A stretch of DNA of 64,000 nucleotides from NCBI GenBank assembly GCA_963969595.1, contig OZ018413.1:9724211-9788210 (forward strand), in the 5' to 3' direction. The notes beneath the pieces are model-generated. The model was not told the origin of the DNA. It did no database searches and saw only the letters and a program-made list of their open reading frames with translations. This document shows, one piece after another, positions 12,102-23,286 of the stretch (position 1 is its first letter; every line of letters begins with the position of its first letter). This stretch comes from Neckera pumila (lineage: Eukaryota > Streptophyta > Bryopsida > Hypnales > Neckeraceae). The translations under genes were made by a program, and so were the position numbers.

Positions 12102-14355
12102 TAGGTGATTACAAAAAATTCTTGTACTATTTTGTAATTTTGATGTCACATCTTGCACGCTAATATGGTTTTTGGCTATAATCATTAGAAAAAGAATCGA
12201 GCCTCTGGAGGGACTATTCCAAAGTAACATCCTTAAGAATATCCATGTCACTGCTGGCCCTAGAGATTTTGAGTATCATAAACTTCACTCAATCTGACTT
12301 TTGCCAAAAATATGAGGACCTCCGTCAAAACAGCAAAATACAAGGCAGTTGAGTACAATTTGTTTGCTTGACAAATTAGTCCAATGAAGCTAAATTAAGT
12401 GGATTTTTTTTTAACACATGGAAAATACCAAAATTAGGTGGCTTTTGAAGATGGTTGCCTTCAGCAACTAGCAGTTCATTCATTTTTTAAATTTAAAGAT
12501 GAAAAGAAAAGCTTTTCATAAGATTGGGGTAGCAAAAGGTCAAGCAATCCATGTGCAATACATAAATAGTGATTGATAGAAACTCAATCACTCATAGTTA
12601 AGCCAAAATTAATGCAGAAATTGTATTAAAGTTGAGTTTTAGACCTCATTTAGGCATAGTAGAATAACTATTTTGAAAGAATTTGAACTAAAAAAAGTTG
12701 GATAATTAAGCTAACTTTTATCTCCAAAACTTCACTAGAGATTAGAGACTCCAACTAAAAGTTATAGACAAAATTTTGAGAGGGGTCGGATGGGACATTT
12801 TTCCAGACATTTTCAAACGCCATCTCTAAATTTTGCCCATAACTTTTAGTTGAAGGCTCTAGTCTTCAAAAAATAAAATTGGAGATAAAATTTAGCTTAA
12901 TTTTCCAACTTTATTTAGTTCAAAGTTTTTTCAAAATAATTATTCAACTATGCCTAAATAAGGTCTAAAATTCAACTTTTAATACAATTCCTGCATTTTG
13001 ATAAGGTCTCAACTTCTAATTATCCCATATTCTTTTGCAATTCATGATGGATAATCAATTTAATTATCAAATCAACCTCTTCACGATTCATTCTCAGCTA
13101 ATGTCAAGGATGTAAGTCTTCCATATTGCCATCAAAAATATTCTTGTATCAATTTGAAAGACTTGCTTCATTGACATTTACTTTAATTTCCAAAGCATGG
13201 GCAGAGTTCAATTGGCATCTAATTTTAAGGTGTTCAATAATCAGATTAAGGTGCATCAAAATACCTTACTTTTTATTATTGAACATTTAAATTCAGATTT
13301 GGAGCCTTTACAGTCATCCGATAGCCTAACGTAAAGTGAACAAGAATAGGAGAAAAATAAATTCCTAAGCCCAAAAAACCTAGAACTTCAGGGTCCTTGG
13401 AGGGCTTCAAAGCCATCCTCCCAAAGATTGACTTTTTCTCTATCATTAGATGAGATTTGGGGGTCTTGGAGGGCTCCGAGTTCCCCTGCTATTTGCTACT
13501 TTCCCAGATTGCGGGAAAGTAGCAGCAGTAGCTGGCTGACGTGGCACAGCAATTGTCACATCATTTTTTGAAAAAAAAAAAAAAAAAAAATTCTTTTTTT
13601 TCTTTGAAAGAAAAAATTCTGACACACCCGTACCGGCGTTCACTGAATGTGGGCAAATTAGGAAACGGGCCTCAAACGGCCCTTCAAGACCCCAAAATAT
13701 CATCTAATGTGTTTTGCATTTTGGCTCCAAACGGCTCAAGATTTGTAAGTAAGGTACACATTACTATTATATACCTTGCCTAAATTCTTTTGCAATTTTC
13801 AAAAATGTTTTACAATCCAAAAATAGATGCTAATTTTATGTCTCACTTACAAATTTGAGGTTATATATAACTATTTAATATCCTAAAAAAAAATTTGGAG
13901 CTAAAATTTAAGGTAGGTAGTATTTTAGTAGATTTATAGCAATTGTCCAAAAGAGTCCCAAAAGTAGTTAATTTTATGTTATGTGGAAGTTTACAAATTG
14001 AGATCCTTTCTGCTTGCATTTCAAAATATATAAAGTATTATTTTGGTGGTTCTTTTAGTGATTTACCTTCTCCATAGAGTTGTTAAAAATGTCCATTTTT
14101 TTGTTTCTTTATAAATTGTTTTTTGTACTTTTTATAAATTATAACATTAAAGTACAAATTTTCTTAAGATTAAAAATAATAATTTATTTATTTTCTTGAG
14201 ATTATTTTTGTGTACTTTGTGTTTTCTTAAAGGAACATACATTGTCTCTATTTTTCAAATTTCTTAAAAATATTTTTCTAATTTTAAAGCATTCCAAAAA
14301 AAAATTAGTATTCCTACAAACACAACAAATAGTGACAGGTTTTCTTGCAATCACC
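12102..14355. mobile_element. FB-1 family element split by a nested insertion
   Basis: The left end (GGTGATTAC..TTCTTGTACTATTTTG) and the right end (ATAGTGACAGG..CTTGCAATCACC) correspond to the ends of the element at 27610-28337. The inner text stops near 12181 and resumes at about 13715 (TTTGGCTCCAAACGGCTCAA), in the order expected from the intact relative. The matching place in unit 2, near 32640, lacks this element. Confidence 0.6.
12183..13709. mobile_element. CATTAG-ended insertion nested in the FB-1 copy, with an internal FB-2-type palindrome
   Basis: It begins CATTAGAAAAAGAATCGAGC and ends CATCTAATG, exactly where the FB-1 sequence is interrupted. Inside, 12611-12998 is an inverted repeat with arms of about 190 bp (ATTGTATTAAAGTTGAG mirrored at the end). 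It is related to the palindromes at 9318 and 35625. At the right end, 13444-13709 is itself a compact inverted-repeat unit of the CATTAG family (CATTAGATGAGATTTGGGGG). It could be either the terminal part of the larger element or a separate insertion. Confidence 0.5.
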
Positions 14356-14642
14356 TTGAAAGTTCTATGTTAGAATAAAAAAAACAAAAAAACTTATAGG
14401 CATTTCATATGAGTTTTACTCTCAAAATACTATGCAAGGGTAAATTTCAAAAGATTATTGTTCATTCTCATCTTAATTTTCATCCAAAATTCCAAATAAT
14501 TACAATACAAATTCTAATTGATGTAATTTTATATACCTTTTGTACTTTAAAAATAGATAAATTTCATTTTGAGTCAAAATTCCAAAAAATCCAATATCTA
14601 TAAAGAAATTATTTATTAAATATGAAAATGATCAAATTTTAA
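14356..14642. other. AT-rich spacer shared by both tandem units
   Basis: This matches about 32690-32790 of unit 2 (CAAATTCTAATTGATGTAAT in both). No gene. Confidence 0.5.
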
Positions 14643-15567
14643 CCCGTAAAGTCATAGACTATGTTTTTCCCCAAAACGCTCCAAAATTGTCATTTCTAAT
14701 ACAAGTACCAAATTTTTAAGAAAAAACATTTTTAGGCACATGTAACCATAGGATCTTGTAGTAAGCTGGTTTGAAAAGATGTAGAATTTTTTTTTGAATT
14801 TTCCACCACATGGATTGCAAGGTATTAGCATTTGAATTTGAATTGACAAAACCCTTTTTTGGACCCTAAAAAAACTGGGCAGCTACACTTCAGAAGGTCA
14901 CATTTGCATAAAAAAATGTCCAAAATGGTGGTTACTCTTTGGATTCATTTTTCAAATCAAGTTGGCTACGTGCTTGAAAAATTTCAGATCATTTAGGATT
15001 GTACAACATATAAGAAAAAAATAGTAAGTAGAAAAAAATAGAGAATGATTCAAAACACGAAATTGTTCAAAATTTCATTATGGAATTGAAAAATGCCAGT
15101 ACCAATAGTTGTAATGTTGTAATAAACAATCTACATCCTATGCTTTTATTTTTTCAAATTATTATGGATTGAGTTAAATAAAGGACTCCAAAGTTTATTT
15201 TAGAGTAGGGAATCCATAACTGCCCGTAAACTAGAGCACCTCATAACATTCATCTCATAAATCAAAATGGAATGATTCAAGCTTTCCATGTATACATTAA
15301 TCTAGATACCCATTTTCAAATTTTTGTTTTTTTAAAAAGTGATTTTGAAGAAAAAAAATTGAGTGGCTTGTAGCCCGTTGAAAATGACATATCATCCAGT
15401 AACTTTTGAACCATATAGTCAAAAATTATGAAAATTGTTGGTCCTTAAAGCTACTCTTTGGGTGCATGTTGTGTGAAAATTTCAAAGAAAAAAAATAAAA
15501 TTTCCATTTGTAGTGAGCTGTCTAAAATTGCTATGTTGCCAAAAAACACCGTTTAGTCCTTTAGGGA
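14643..15567. mobile_element. TTAA-flanked element, absent from unit 2
   Basis: The left end is CCCGTAAAGTCATAG and the right end GTCCTTTAGGGA. TTAA flanks both ends (14639-14642 and 15568-15571). The corresponding unit-2 sequence reads GATCAAATTTTAATACATAA with a single TTAA at 33836-33839 and then continues into AGCTAAATTTAGCTTG, which lies beyond the element in unit 1. The empty site supports TTAA target duplication. No coding frame longer than expected by chance is present. Confidence 0.8.
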
Positions 15568-15831
15568 TTAATCTGTAAATTATATACAGGCTAAATTTAG
15601 CTTGGTAATGATTTGGTGGGTTGAATGGTGGTGATGTGGCATAGAGGTCATTGCTAAGGGTTTTTTGTGCAAATCAAAGAAAAGAATTACTTGAAAAATT
15701 TCACACTACTTTTTATGTCTACCTTAAATCTTTAATTCATCTCCTAGAAAAATAGGAAAAAAAATCAAAGCAACTGAATTATTTTTTTAACATTAATCAA
15801 TTTCTTCTTGTTAGAAATTTTTTATATTTAA

Positions 15832-16571
15832 CCCCTAAAGGATCAAGCTGCTTTTTTGGGCAATATAGCAATTTTGGGCAGCCTACTACGGATGGAGTTT
15901 TAATTTTTTTTCTTTGAAAATTTTACATAACGTGTGTCTAAGGAGTAGCTTTAAGGTCCAACAATTTTCATAACTATTGACTATATAGTTAAAAAGTTAT
16001 TGCATGATATGTGATTTTCTTTGAACTTTGGGTAGCCTGGGCAGCTCAAAAAAATTCTTTAAAAATGGCTTTTAAAAAAAATAAAAATTTGAGATTGATT
16101 CTTTATATTTATACATACATTGAAAACCTTTGAATCATTAAATTTCAATCTATAAGTCAAAAGGTATGAGGAATTTAAGTTTGCCGGTAGTTATGGTTCT
16201 CAAAGATTCTATACGTACCTTCAAACTTATTACCCTCATAAACTTTGACTCGTAGATTGAAATTTAATGATTTAAAACTCCCATGTATATATAAATCTAA
16301 AGAACTAGTTTCAAATTTTTATATTTTTTAAGAGTCATTTTTAAAGAAATGTTTTGAGCTGCCCGGGTTGCCCAAAGTTCAAAGAAAATCACATATTATG
16401 CAATAGCTTTTTAATTGTATAGTCAATAGTTATGAAAATTGTTGGACCTTAAAGCTACTCCTCGGGTACAAATTGTGTGAAATTTTCAAACAAAAAAAAA
16501 CAAAAAAACATTTGTAGTGAGCTACCCAAAATTGCTACGTTGCTAAAAAACGCAACTTGGTCCTTTAGGGA
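15832..16571. mobile_element. Palindromic TTAA element made of two inverted right halves
   Basis: It starts CCCCTAAAGGATC and ends TCCTTTAGGGA, with TTAA on both sides (15828-15831 and 16572-16575). The arms, about 370 bp each, meet near 16205. Both carry the family's right half in opposite orientation (for example AGTAGCTTTAAGGTCCAACA on the left and its mirror at 16440). The equivalent position in unit 2 (34078-34085) has only TTAATTAA, so the element is absent there. A transcript could fold into a long hairpin. Confidence 0.75.
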
Positions 16572-16575
16572 TTAA

Positions 16576-17947
16576 TAAGATTTATAAAGATTTTTTACAT
16601 TGACAGGTAACAAATGGTTTCATGTATAAAATATGTTATTGTTTGTATAGGTCAAATTTGGCACCTTGGTGCCAAAATAATTTAATTTGGCATTTGGACA
16701 AATGGAAACTTGATTTGATTTACTTGACTTTTGTGACTTTGCTAATCGTAATTTTTTGACATTCTTCTTCAAATGGATAGATTTTTTCTATTCATGTGTA
16801 GGTACATTATTTTTTAAAATTTTTTTGAAGAATAATTTTTGAATATTGAAAATTGTCAACAATAAAATTTCTCAAATTTTCAGGACTAGTTGTAAGAGAT
16901 TTCAAATTTTAGACATGTTCTTAATTTTTCCTAATTATTTACAAAATTGACATCTACTTAGGATAGATTGAAACTTGAATATGATTTATGAAGCTAAATT
17001 GAGCTCAGGAACAAAGTTTGACTATATGGCAATGGAACTAATCCTTTATCCAAGATGGATTAATAGTATCCAAAAGCAATTCCATCCATCCTACACTAAG
17101 CAATCAATTATGTGCTAATTATTCCCTTTGCCATAAACATATATCACTGGCTCATTGCTACAACTATGACAACCCAATCTCTCTCTATATATATAAAACT
17201 ATGTACACAACGATACTAAACAACTAAAATTGGAGCACAATCAATTTGGTTTTTCAAAAGCAACAAACATTTGAGTTCAATAACCCTAGTAGATCTAACA
17301 CAATTATATTGACAATTAATATTATAAAGTTTTCAAAAGAATTACGCATTGCGTATATTTTTTTAATCTTCAGAATGTCCAATGACGAAAAAAATTAATC
17401 ATATGTCAATGTCAATGTGACAATTAGAAATTTTCTTAAAAAACTTTCACACTTACACTATGATTTTTACCAAGAGCATATCTTGATATCAATACTACTA
17501 GAGTGGCCCTGTGCCGTTGGCCCAATTTTCATCCACTTCTAGTTCCACTCCCAGTTCCACTCCCATTTGCAAGAACGCCTCCAAAATCAAAGTAAAAGTA
17601 ATTTTCTAATTTTTTAATCAATAAATACTTTGAAATTCAATAACTTTTGCACCACCGCTCCAAACGTCACAAAACCAAGCCCGTGCACCCCTCCTCGCCG
17701 AGCCCTTTCCAATGGTACCAAGCACGCGGCCGGGGGATGCACGGTCCGGGAGATCTCAACGTAACAAACAAAACAAACAAACAAAACAAACAAACAAACA
17801 GCCAAATTTAAGGTATAGATTCAAAGCAGGATATCTCTACGAACATAGTTGGTGAAAATATTTATCAAAGAGTGAAAACTTATACTTCTAGAGGCATTTT
17901 AAAATCAATTACGATAAACTTCATTATTAGTGTAGTAAATTAGGTAA
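16576..17947. other. Intergenic; GC-richer patch and CAAA/CAAAA simple repeat
   Basis: 16576-17290 aligns with 34090-35560 of unit 2, interrupted there by an FB-1 element; the empty ATAG is at 17063-17066. Around 17640-17760 there is a GC-rich patch, followed by a (CAAA)n-like simple repeat at about 17765-17800. This might be the end of an unidentified element. The minus ORF across it is low-complexity and is not called. Confidence 0.4.
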
Positions 17948-18030
17948 GTGTCCTGTCCTGTCATCTCCAGTTGTGTTCACCCCGCGAGACTTCATCCGTC
18001 TGGACGCCCGTGTTTCATGCCAAGACAGGG

Positions 18031-18036
18031 TATAAG
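18031..18036 (+). promoter_or_regulatory. TATA box of gene copy B
   Basis: TATAAG followed by AAGCCGGTGGACTGTCTGG. Copy C has the same block at 36878. About 80 bp upstream (TTCACCCCGCGAGACTTCAT) are also shared by B and C but not by A. Confidence 0.6.
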
Positions 18037-18059
18037 AAGCCGGTGGACTGTCTGGATTT

Positions 18060-18387
18060 CCACCGCAGTCTCCATTTGCTGATCGCCAGCTCTTGCCAGA
18101 CTCATGCTTGCGGCGGCTTCTCGCTCTTCTCGCTCTTCTCGAATTGCCTCCAATTCTCTCGCTCGCATTCAGTTTGGTAACCGATCGATTTGCAACCACA
18201 TCTGCAACTGCAGGTGAGTTTGCTTTTAATTTCCCTCAACTTCACGTACAAAGATCGATTGATGCGGCGCGCGTAATTAGGTTAACTAGCTTCGTGTTCC
18301 GGCCGTTCTTTGTGTACCCTGAATCTGCAGACGGATCGATCGATGGTGGTAGCAATGAAGTCGTGGTCGATCAAGCAGCTACAGTAG
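18060..18387 (+). other. 5' leader of gene copy B with upstream ORF
   Basis: The leader exon ends at 18213 (CTGCAG|GTGAGT). A candidate acceptor, CTGCAG at 18330, precedes a block with a 14-codon upstream ORF (18343-18387, MVVAMKSWSIKQLQ), identical in peptide to copy C. The leader exon also has an ATG at 18104 whose Ala/Ser/Arg-rich frame is open to the splice site, but its phase does not join the main frame. No clear donor was found for the second block, so it could instead be intronic, with the leader spliced directly to 18974. Confidence 0.45.
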
Positions 18388-18990
18388 CTAGCTGTCGACG
18401 ATCCATTGAAATTCCTGCGCTTGCTTTTATTGATCATGGGGTCGGTGGACTTGCAATTTGGTGCCCAGCTCGTCCAGCTGAGAACTAGTCACCGATCGAG
18501 GACTGTGTGTGAGCAGTAGTTGTGGCTGAGGGGTACTGCTTTTTGCGGCGTACGTTGTGATTTTATATGAGTTTGGATGTTGCAAATGTATTCCTGTTGA
18601 AGTTTCGTCGGATATCTTCGCGAGTCTAGCTAGATGGTCCCTGCATGCATTGCAAGTTATGGTGCAGTACATCAATAAATGCTTCCCTCACAGTGGAGTG
18701 AAGACGCGATCGATCCGATCGATCAGTCCGCTATTTCATGGTTTAAGCCTCCACCATAATCATCGAGTTGGCGTAAGGAATTAAACATTGTTGCGGCAGA
18801 CCGTCAATATGAAACATGTGTCAGAGGAGGTGTCTGCTTTGAAAAGCCGCGATGTAGAATTGAGAACGAAGAGGATTGTTCGAAAGTGATGTTTGCTTGC
18901 GCCTGCTTTAGGGTTGTATGTCGTCAGTCTTGGTGGATCCTTAATAAAAGAGGGGTTGGTGCTGTGCATGTAGGATCCACGCAGAGGAGA

Positions 18991-20692
18991 ATGAGGAACA
19001 GAAAGTCGCAGAGTGGCAGCGACCAACCTTCGCTTCAACCTTTGCTAGGGTCGGCGGCGGTCCGATCTGTCAATCCGTCCCTGCAGGGCGAAGGTGGCGA
19101 GGAGCGTGTGCCTTCCATGGCTAATTCACTTCAGGTACCTTTTCTGATCTATTTCCTTCTTTCTCTTTAGCGCAATGGAAGATATGTTGTAAGTCATGAC
19201 ATAAAACTAATACTCCTGCCATGGTAGAGATAGCCACCAGTACTGTAACATGTATGTCAATGGTACGACAATGTTGGTTCGTTTCAGTAACTCTAACTTT
19301 GTAGGATGTTGTCTTGAATCGTCTGTCCATCTGCCGGTTTATCACGATTTCGGTTCGCTTTGTAAAAACGCATACATGCTTTGATTAGAATTTTCTCTGG
19401 CGATGAGTCTGAAGACCATGAAGTAGGAATTAAGTGCTTGGTGAGTTTACAGACTCTGTGTGTTCTCCGATGAGTCGTCCGTCATTGCTTGCATGACCAG
19501 AATTAGGGATCGTTGCCGGATATACTCACGTACGATTGGCGAATTTGCTATCGCTTGAGATAGGAACGGGGTTCTGTGTTGCAGGTGAAAGGAGACGTGG
19601 GAATGGGAAACCAGGGTGAAGGATCTGAAGAGTTGACGGGTCGAGCGATGCCATCAGCAATTCCAATTGGAGAACTTCCAGGTGCAAGCATCCTGCATCC
19701 TATGCTGATAGAAGAAAGTGAATCAGACTCCGAGCTTCCATCCTCGATCCACCCCTCGAAAGCACCAGAAGACTCGTTGCTGCACACATTGTATTTGCAG
19801 CTTGTGGGTGTTGGTAGAGATGGCATCACAGTGCGGGAGCTCTTCAAATGCCTCCAGCAGCCGGCAGAGGTGCACAGATTCGAAAGTGCCTGGAAGGTGC
19901 AAGTTCGGAGGCACTTGAAGACCAACCCACACTTTTGCGAAGCAAAGGGATACCACTACTTTGTTTGCAACGACGAACTTGAGGTGCAACAACCCAAGCG
20001 CAGCCCTGCAAACATTGCAACTACTTCACGTCGTTATGGGGCATCCTCCAGCAAAACCGTTCTATCCAGTCAGCATTCAACCCCAGCAACACTGCAGCCC
20101 GGCCTCTCGGTGAATACACATGAAGGTACGTACGCACGATCGAGTTCATTGAAATCCTCGCATATGTGCAAGCTGCAAACGCTAAATTGTACCCCTAAAT
20201 TATACCGTACTACACTCACGACGGTCGGCAGGAGTTGACAGAAGCTTTGTTGTGTCACCAGGCATCCCAGAAGTCGACGACCGACCTCGGAGAAAAGCAT
20301 TTCTGAAGGCGACTGCAGCTCTGTCCGAACAGGCGACGGAGTTTGAAGAGATGCACCAGAGCACGGGCGACATGCAAATGCCTTCTTCGATTGCAGATCC
20401 AACAGATTCACAATTGGTCTCACGTGGACCAATCTCCAAGCCAAGCAGGAAGCGGAAGCCTCCTTCATCAGATGAGGAGGAGCTTCCTCACCATGACCAT
20501 CCCATTCCAGGTGGCTTGCAGGCAACTCAGGCTGAAATTTTCCCCAAGACGGAGGTACATACAGGCCAACCGTGCGTCGTCCAGAGAGACGATACTGGGA
20601 ACGGGCTGTCCAGTATGGAGGTGGAGGCGATTATGGAGGTGGAGGCGATGATAGTTGATGTCCTCCAACAAAAAAAGGGAAAACAATTTTGA
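18991..20692 (+). CDS. Copy B: winged-helix-like nuclear protein lacking the WRC modules
   Basis: The predicted coding exons are 18991-19134, 19585-20125 and 20271-20692 (about 368 residues). Junctions are TTCAG|GTACC, TTGCAG|GTGAAA, GAAG|GTACGT and CCCAG|AAGTC. A second in-frame acceptor at 20231 would add 13 residues. The start ATG follows the conserved GATCCACGCAGAGGAGA. Residues about 110-178 (from LLHTLYLQL to GYHYFVCND) look like a winged-helix fold: helix, ITVRELF helix, a basic third helix VQVRRHLK, then a hairpin. Later come SRKRK (nuclear-import type) and SSDEEE. Similarity to copy C ends at DDTGN, just after the first WRC cysteine, and the frame then runs through 28 unrelated residues to TGA. 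A nuclear regulator is inferred; loss of the zinc-binding part may make it a truncated or antagonistic form, or an early pseudogene. Confidence 0.6.
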
Positions 20693-22289
20693 ACAAAACT
20701 ATAAATTGGCCATTTGGAAGGACTTCTTGGTGATGAGATTTGACCAAAATAATGAAGTCAAAACTTGCCTTTTAGACATATTATTAGAGGAGACTCTTGC
20801 CTTAAATATTTTGGTAGAATGGTGGGATGTGCCTACTTTAAAGGTTTGTATGGGGCATTGCAAGTATCTACCTTCACCATGAAGCACAGGTGAAGAGCTT
20901 TTTCAGGAAAGCCGAGACATTATGGATTTATCACTTTTTGACTAAGCGCTAGAAACTGTGTAAGTTGTTTCATCGTCACTAGATATTGCTCAATTTATTC
21001 ATTGGCATCCACCAATATAGGGTATCGCTCTTGTGGAGCTATTTGTGAGCATTGGTATTGGATTAACAAAAGTTTTGACAATTAGGCTCAAAGTGAGACA
21101 GTATGATCATGTGGATAAAGGACTTGTATCCACTTGGGCATTCGACCACCACTTTCAAAAGTTGTTGGCTCAATATCTAGAGCAATTACTTCCTCCTACC
21201 ATTCACAAGTGTTTAGAACTATAAAACTATACTACCAATAGAACTATATTAATTTAGATCTAAATGGATGCTTCTACAATTAAAATGATGGTAAAGCATA
21301 TTTACAAGCAAGGGAGTCTATTTTTATTTAATTTAAAGTAACAACTTTCAACTATTCAATAGATATTTCATATGCTTTGGTGATTTAATTGGATGAAGAT
21401 GATTTGGTTGATTGTTAGTGTCAAAAAATCAATCTTGGAAGTTGGTATGTTTATTTTAGGGGTTTAGTCACAATAAACTTATCACCTATTTGATTAATAG
21501 CAAAAAGGTTTGCACTTGAGTAGGTATTTGATATAATTGTTGAAAGGATTATTCTAGAGGTATTTAGAGATATGTGTCAAACACATTCAAGGTACCACAA
21601 AAGAAATCAAATAATGTAAAATCTACACTTTAACTTCTTTTCAACAATCATTTTCACTAATTCTAGATAATTTAGTCCTTTTGAGCTAGTATGCCAAGTC
21701 AAATTAAGACTAATATGATTATTTGCACTCAAAAAAAGAATTTTTTTAATTCAAAATCCAATTCAGATTTGGATATCAGCTTATCAGTTTTTTTAGTGGT
21801 AGAAAAATTGTCTATTATATCTAATGAATATCAATGTGATTGACTCTAAAAAAATTATATAAATACAAAATCATATATTAGAGTAGGAAAACACTTTTCT
21901 ACTACAATTTGAATAATTTTTTATTTTCTAAAACATTTAGAAATATAAAAACTAGAATGTCCTTTCTAAAATGAAAAACAATCCAAATGTTTTTGTTTCA
22001 AAACAAAATATGTATATATTATTCATTTCTAAGGCACTATATATACTACTTTTAAAATTGAATGTTTAAAATTACTATTAGAATAAATCAACAATTTGTC
22101 AATAATAAAAAAGTTGATTTAAAAATTGTACAATTTTTTGTATAAGATTTAATGATTAAATATCTTTATAAAAAATATAAGTATGCTTGAGAATTATGAA
22201 AAATGTGGACAAATTTTTTTCTTTTAAATTGAAATATTGTAATGTAGACATTGAATTTAGCCTTGAAGTTGGTGGTTTATATCCTCTAA
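20693..22289. other. Region after copy B: dispersed repeat, then tandem-unit sequence
   Basis: About 20690-20780 resembles the dispersed repeat at 52200-52230 (GTGATGAGATTT..ACCAAAA). Gene B homology to C has ended by about 20603, so a rearrangement removed the 3' part of the gene. From 21230 the sequence matches 42310 and 44650 onward in unit 2. Unit 1 also holds about 21550-23480, which unit 2 lacks. No gene is called. Confidence 0.45.
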
Positions 22290-23282
22290 CCCCTAAAGTC
22301 CCATTGTCCCTTTGGGGGACAAAACGGATTTTGGGTAGGCTACTACGGCTTCAATATTCATTATTATTTTCTAAAACTTTTTGTGAAGGTAGAAAAACAC
22401 ATTAGCTTTATGGCAATATAATTTTTTTCAATCAATGCCAGGGCGCAAAAGTTATGGTACAAAAGGTCTTTTTTGGGGTGCAGCGGACAGAAATCTTTTC
22501 ACACAAACAATTTTTCAAAATATTCTAATTTTTTTTCTCATAGATTGTATTTTTATCTATATTGGAAGCTTTGATTCATCCATTTGGATTTGTTATGTGA
22601 AAGTTATGGACAACCTTATTTTTTGGGCAATTAGAGCATCTTCTTGAAAAAACAACTTGTAGGACTCATTTTGTAATGCAATTTTCACAATTTTTCAAAA
22701 AAATTGTTTTACAAGGCTAAGTTTGCTTGCTAAAATAATCTCACCATTGGGATTATAGGATTTTAATTCCATCTTAGAGCTATTGACTCAACTATTCAAC
22801 ACATAAAACAATTTTTCCTAGATTTTCAACTCAACTATTCAACATATAAAAACCAAAAAATCAAAGTCTGTAGTACATATTTTCTTACCAATGGTGGTCA
22901 AAGACATCTGAAATTGCAAATCAATGTTCCAAAAATCATATTTTTCCAACTTTGATTGCTAATATCTTCTAGTCTGTATGGTTAAATTTATGAAATTTTT
23001 ATCACATGATCTAAAATAATTTAAGTATAAAAGACGACGGTTAGATTCAAAAAAAAAATTCTCTTTTCTTAGATGAGCACAGCTTAACTGGCAGTTTTGA
23101 GTCGTTTTTGACAGAAAAATGGCTAGGGGTTGAAAGTTACTTGAAGATAATATGATCTTTTCATTAAAAATTGGGAACCATTTTCTACATCATTGTCATT
23201 GTAAGGCTTCATTGCTTGAATTAATTGTAGAATGGCAGTTATTGCCACTTTTGAAGTGATTGTGCCCTTGGGACTTTAGAGG
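22290..23282. mobile_element. TTAA-type element, subfamily with GTCCC subterminal motif
   Basis: The left end CCCCTAAAGTCCC is preceded by CTAA (a degenerate TTAA). The right end GGGACTTTAGAGG is followed by TTAA at 23283-23286. Near the left end, TGTCCCTTTGGGGGACA can form a small hairpin. The interior (TCATGAAATTTTTATCACATGATC-like text near 23000) aligns with 48310-48370 in the element at 47739-48500. Confidence 0.65.
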
Positions 23283-23286
23283 TTAA

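Noticed and set aside
17614..17805. Minus-strand frame starting with a hydrophobic Val/Phe/Cys run
   Set aside because: The apparent signal peptide is encoded by the CAAA/CAAAA simple repeat read on the other strand.
18104..18213. Transit-peptide-like start (Ala/Ser/Arg-rich) in the leader exon of copies B and C
   Set aside because: The frame reaches the splice site in phase 2 and does not join the main coding frame through any acceptor seen. In copy A the frame is shifted.
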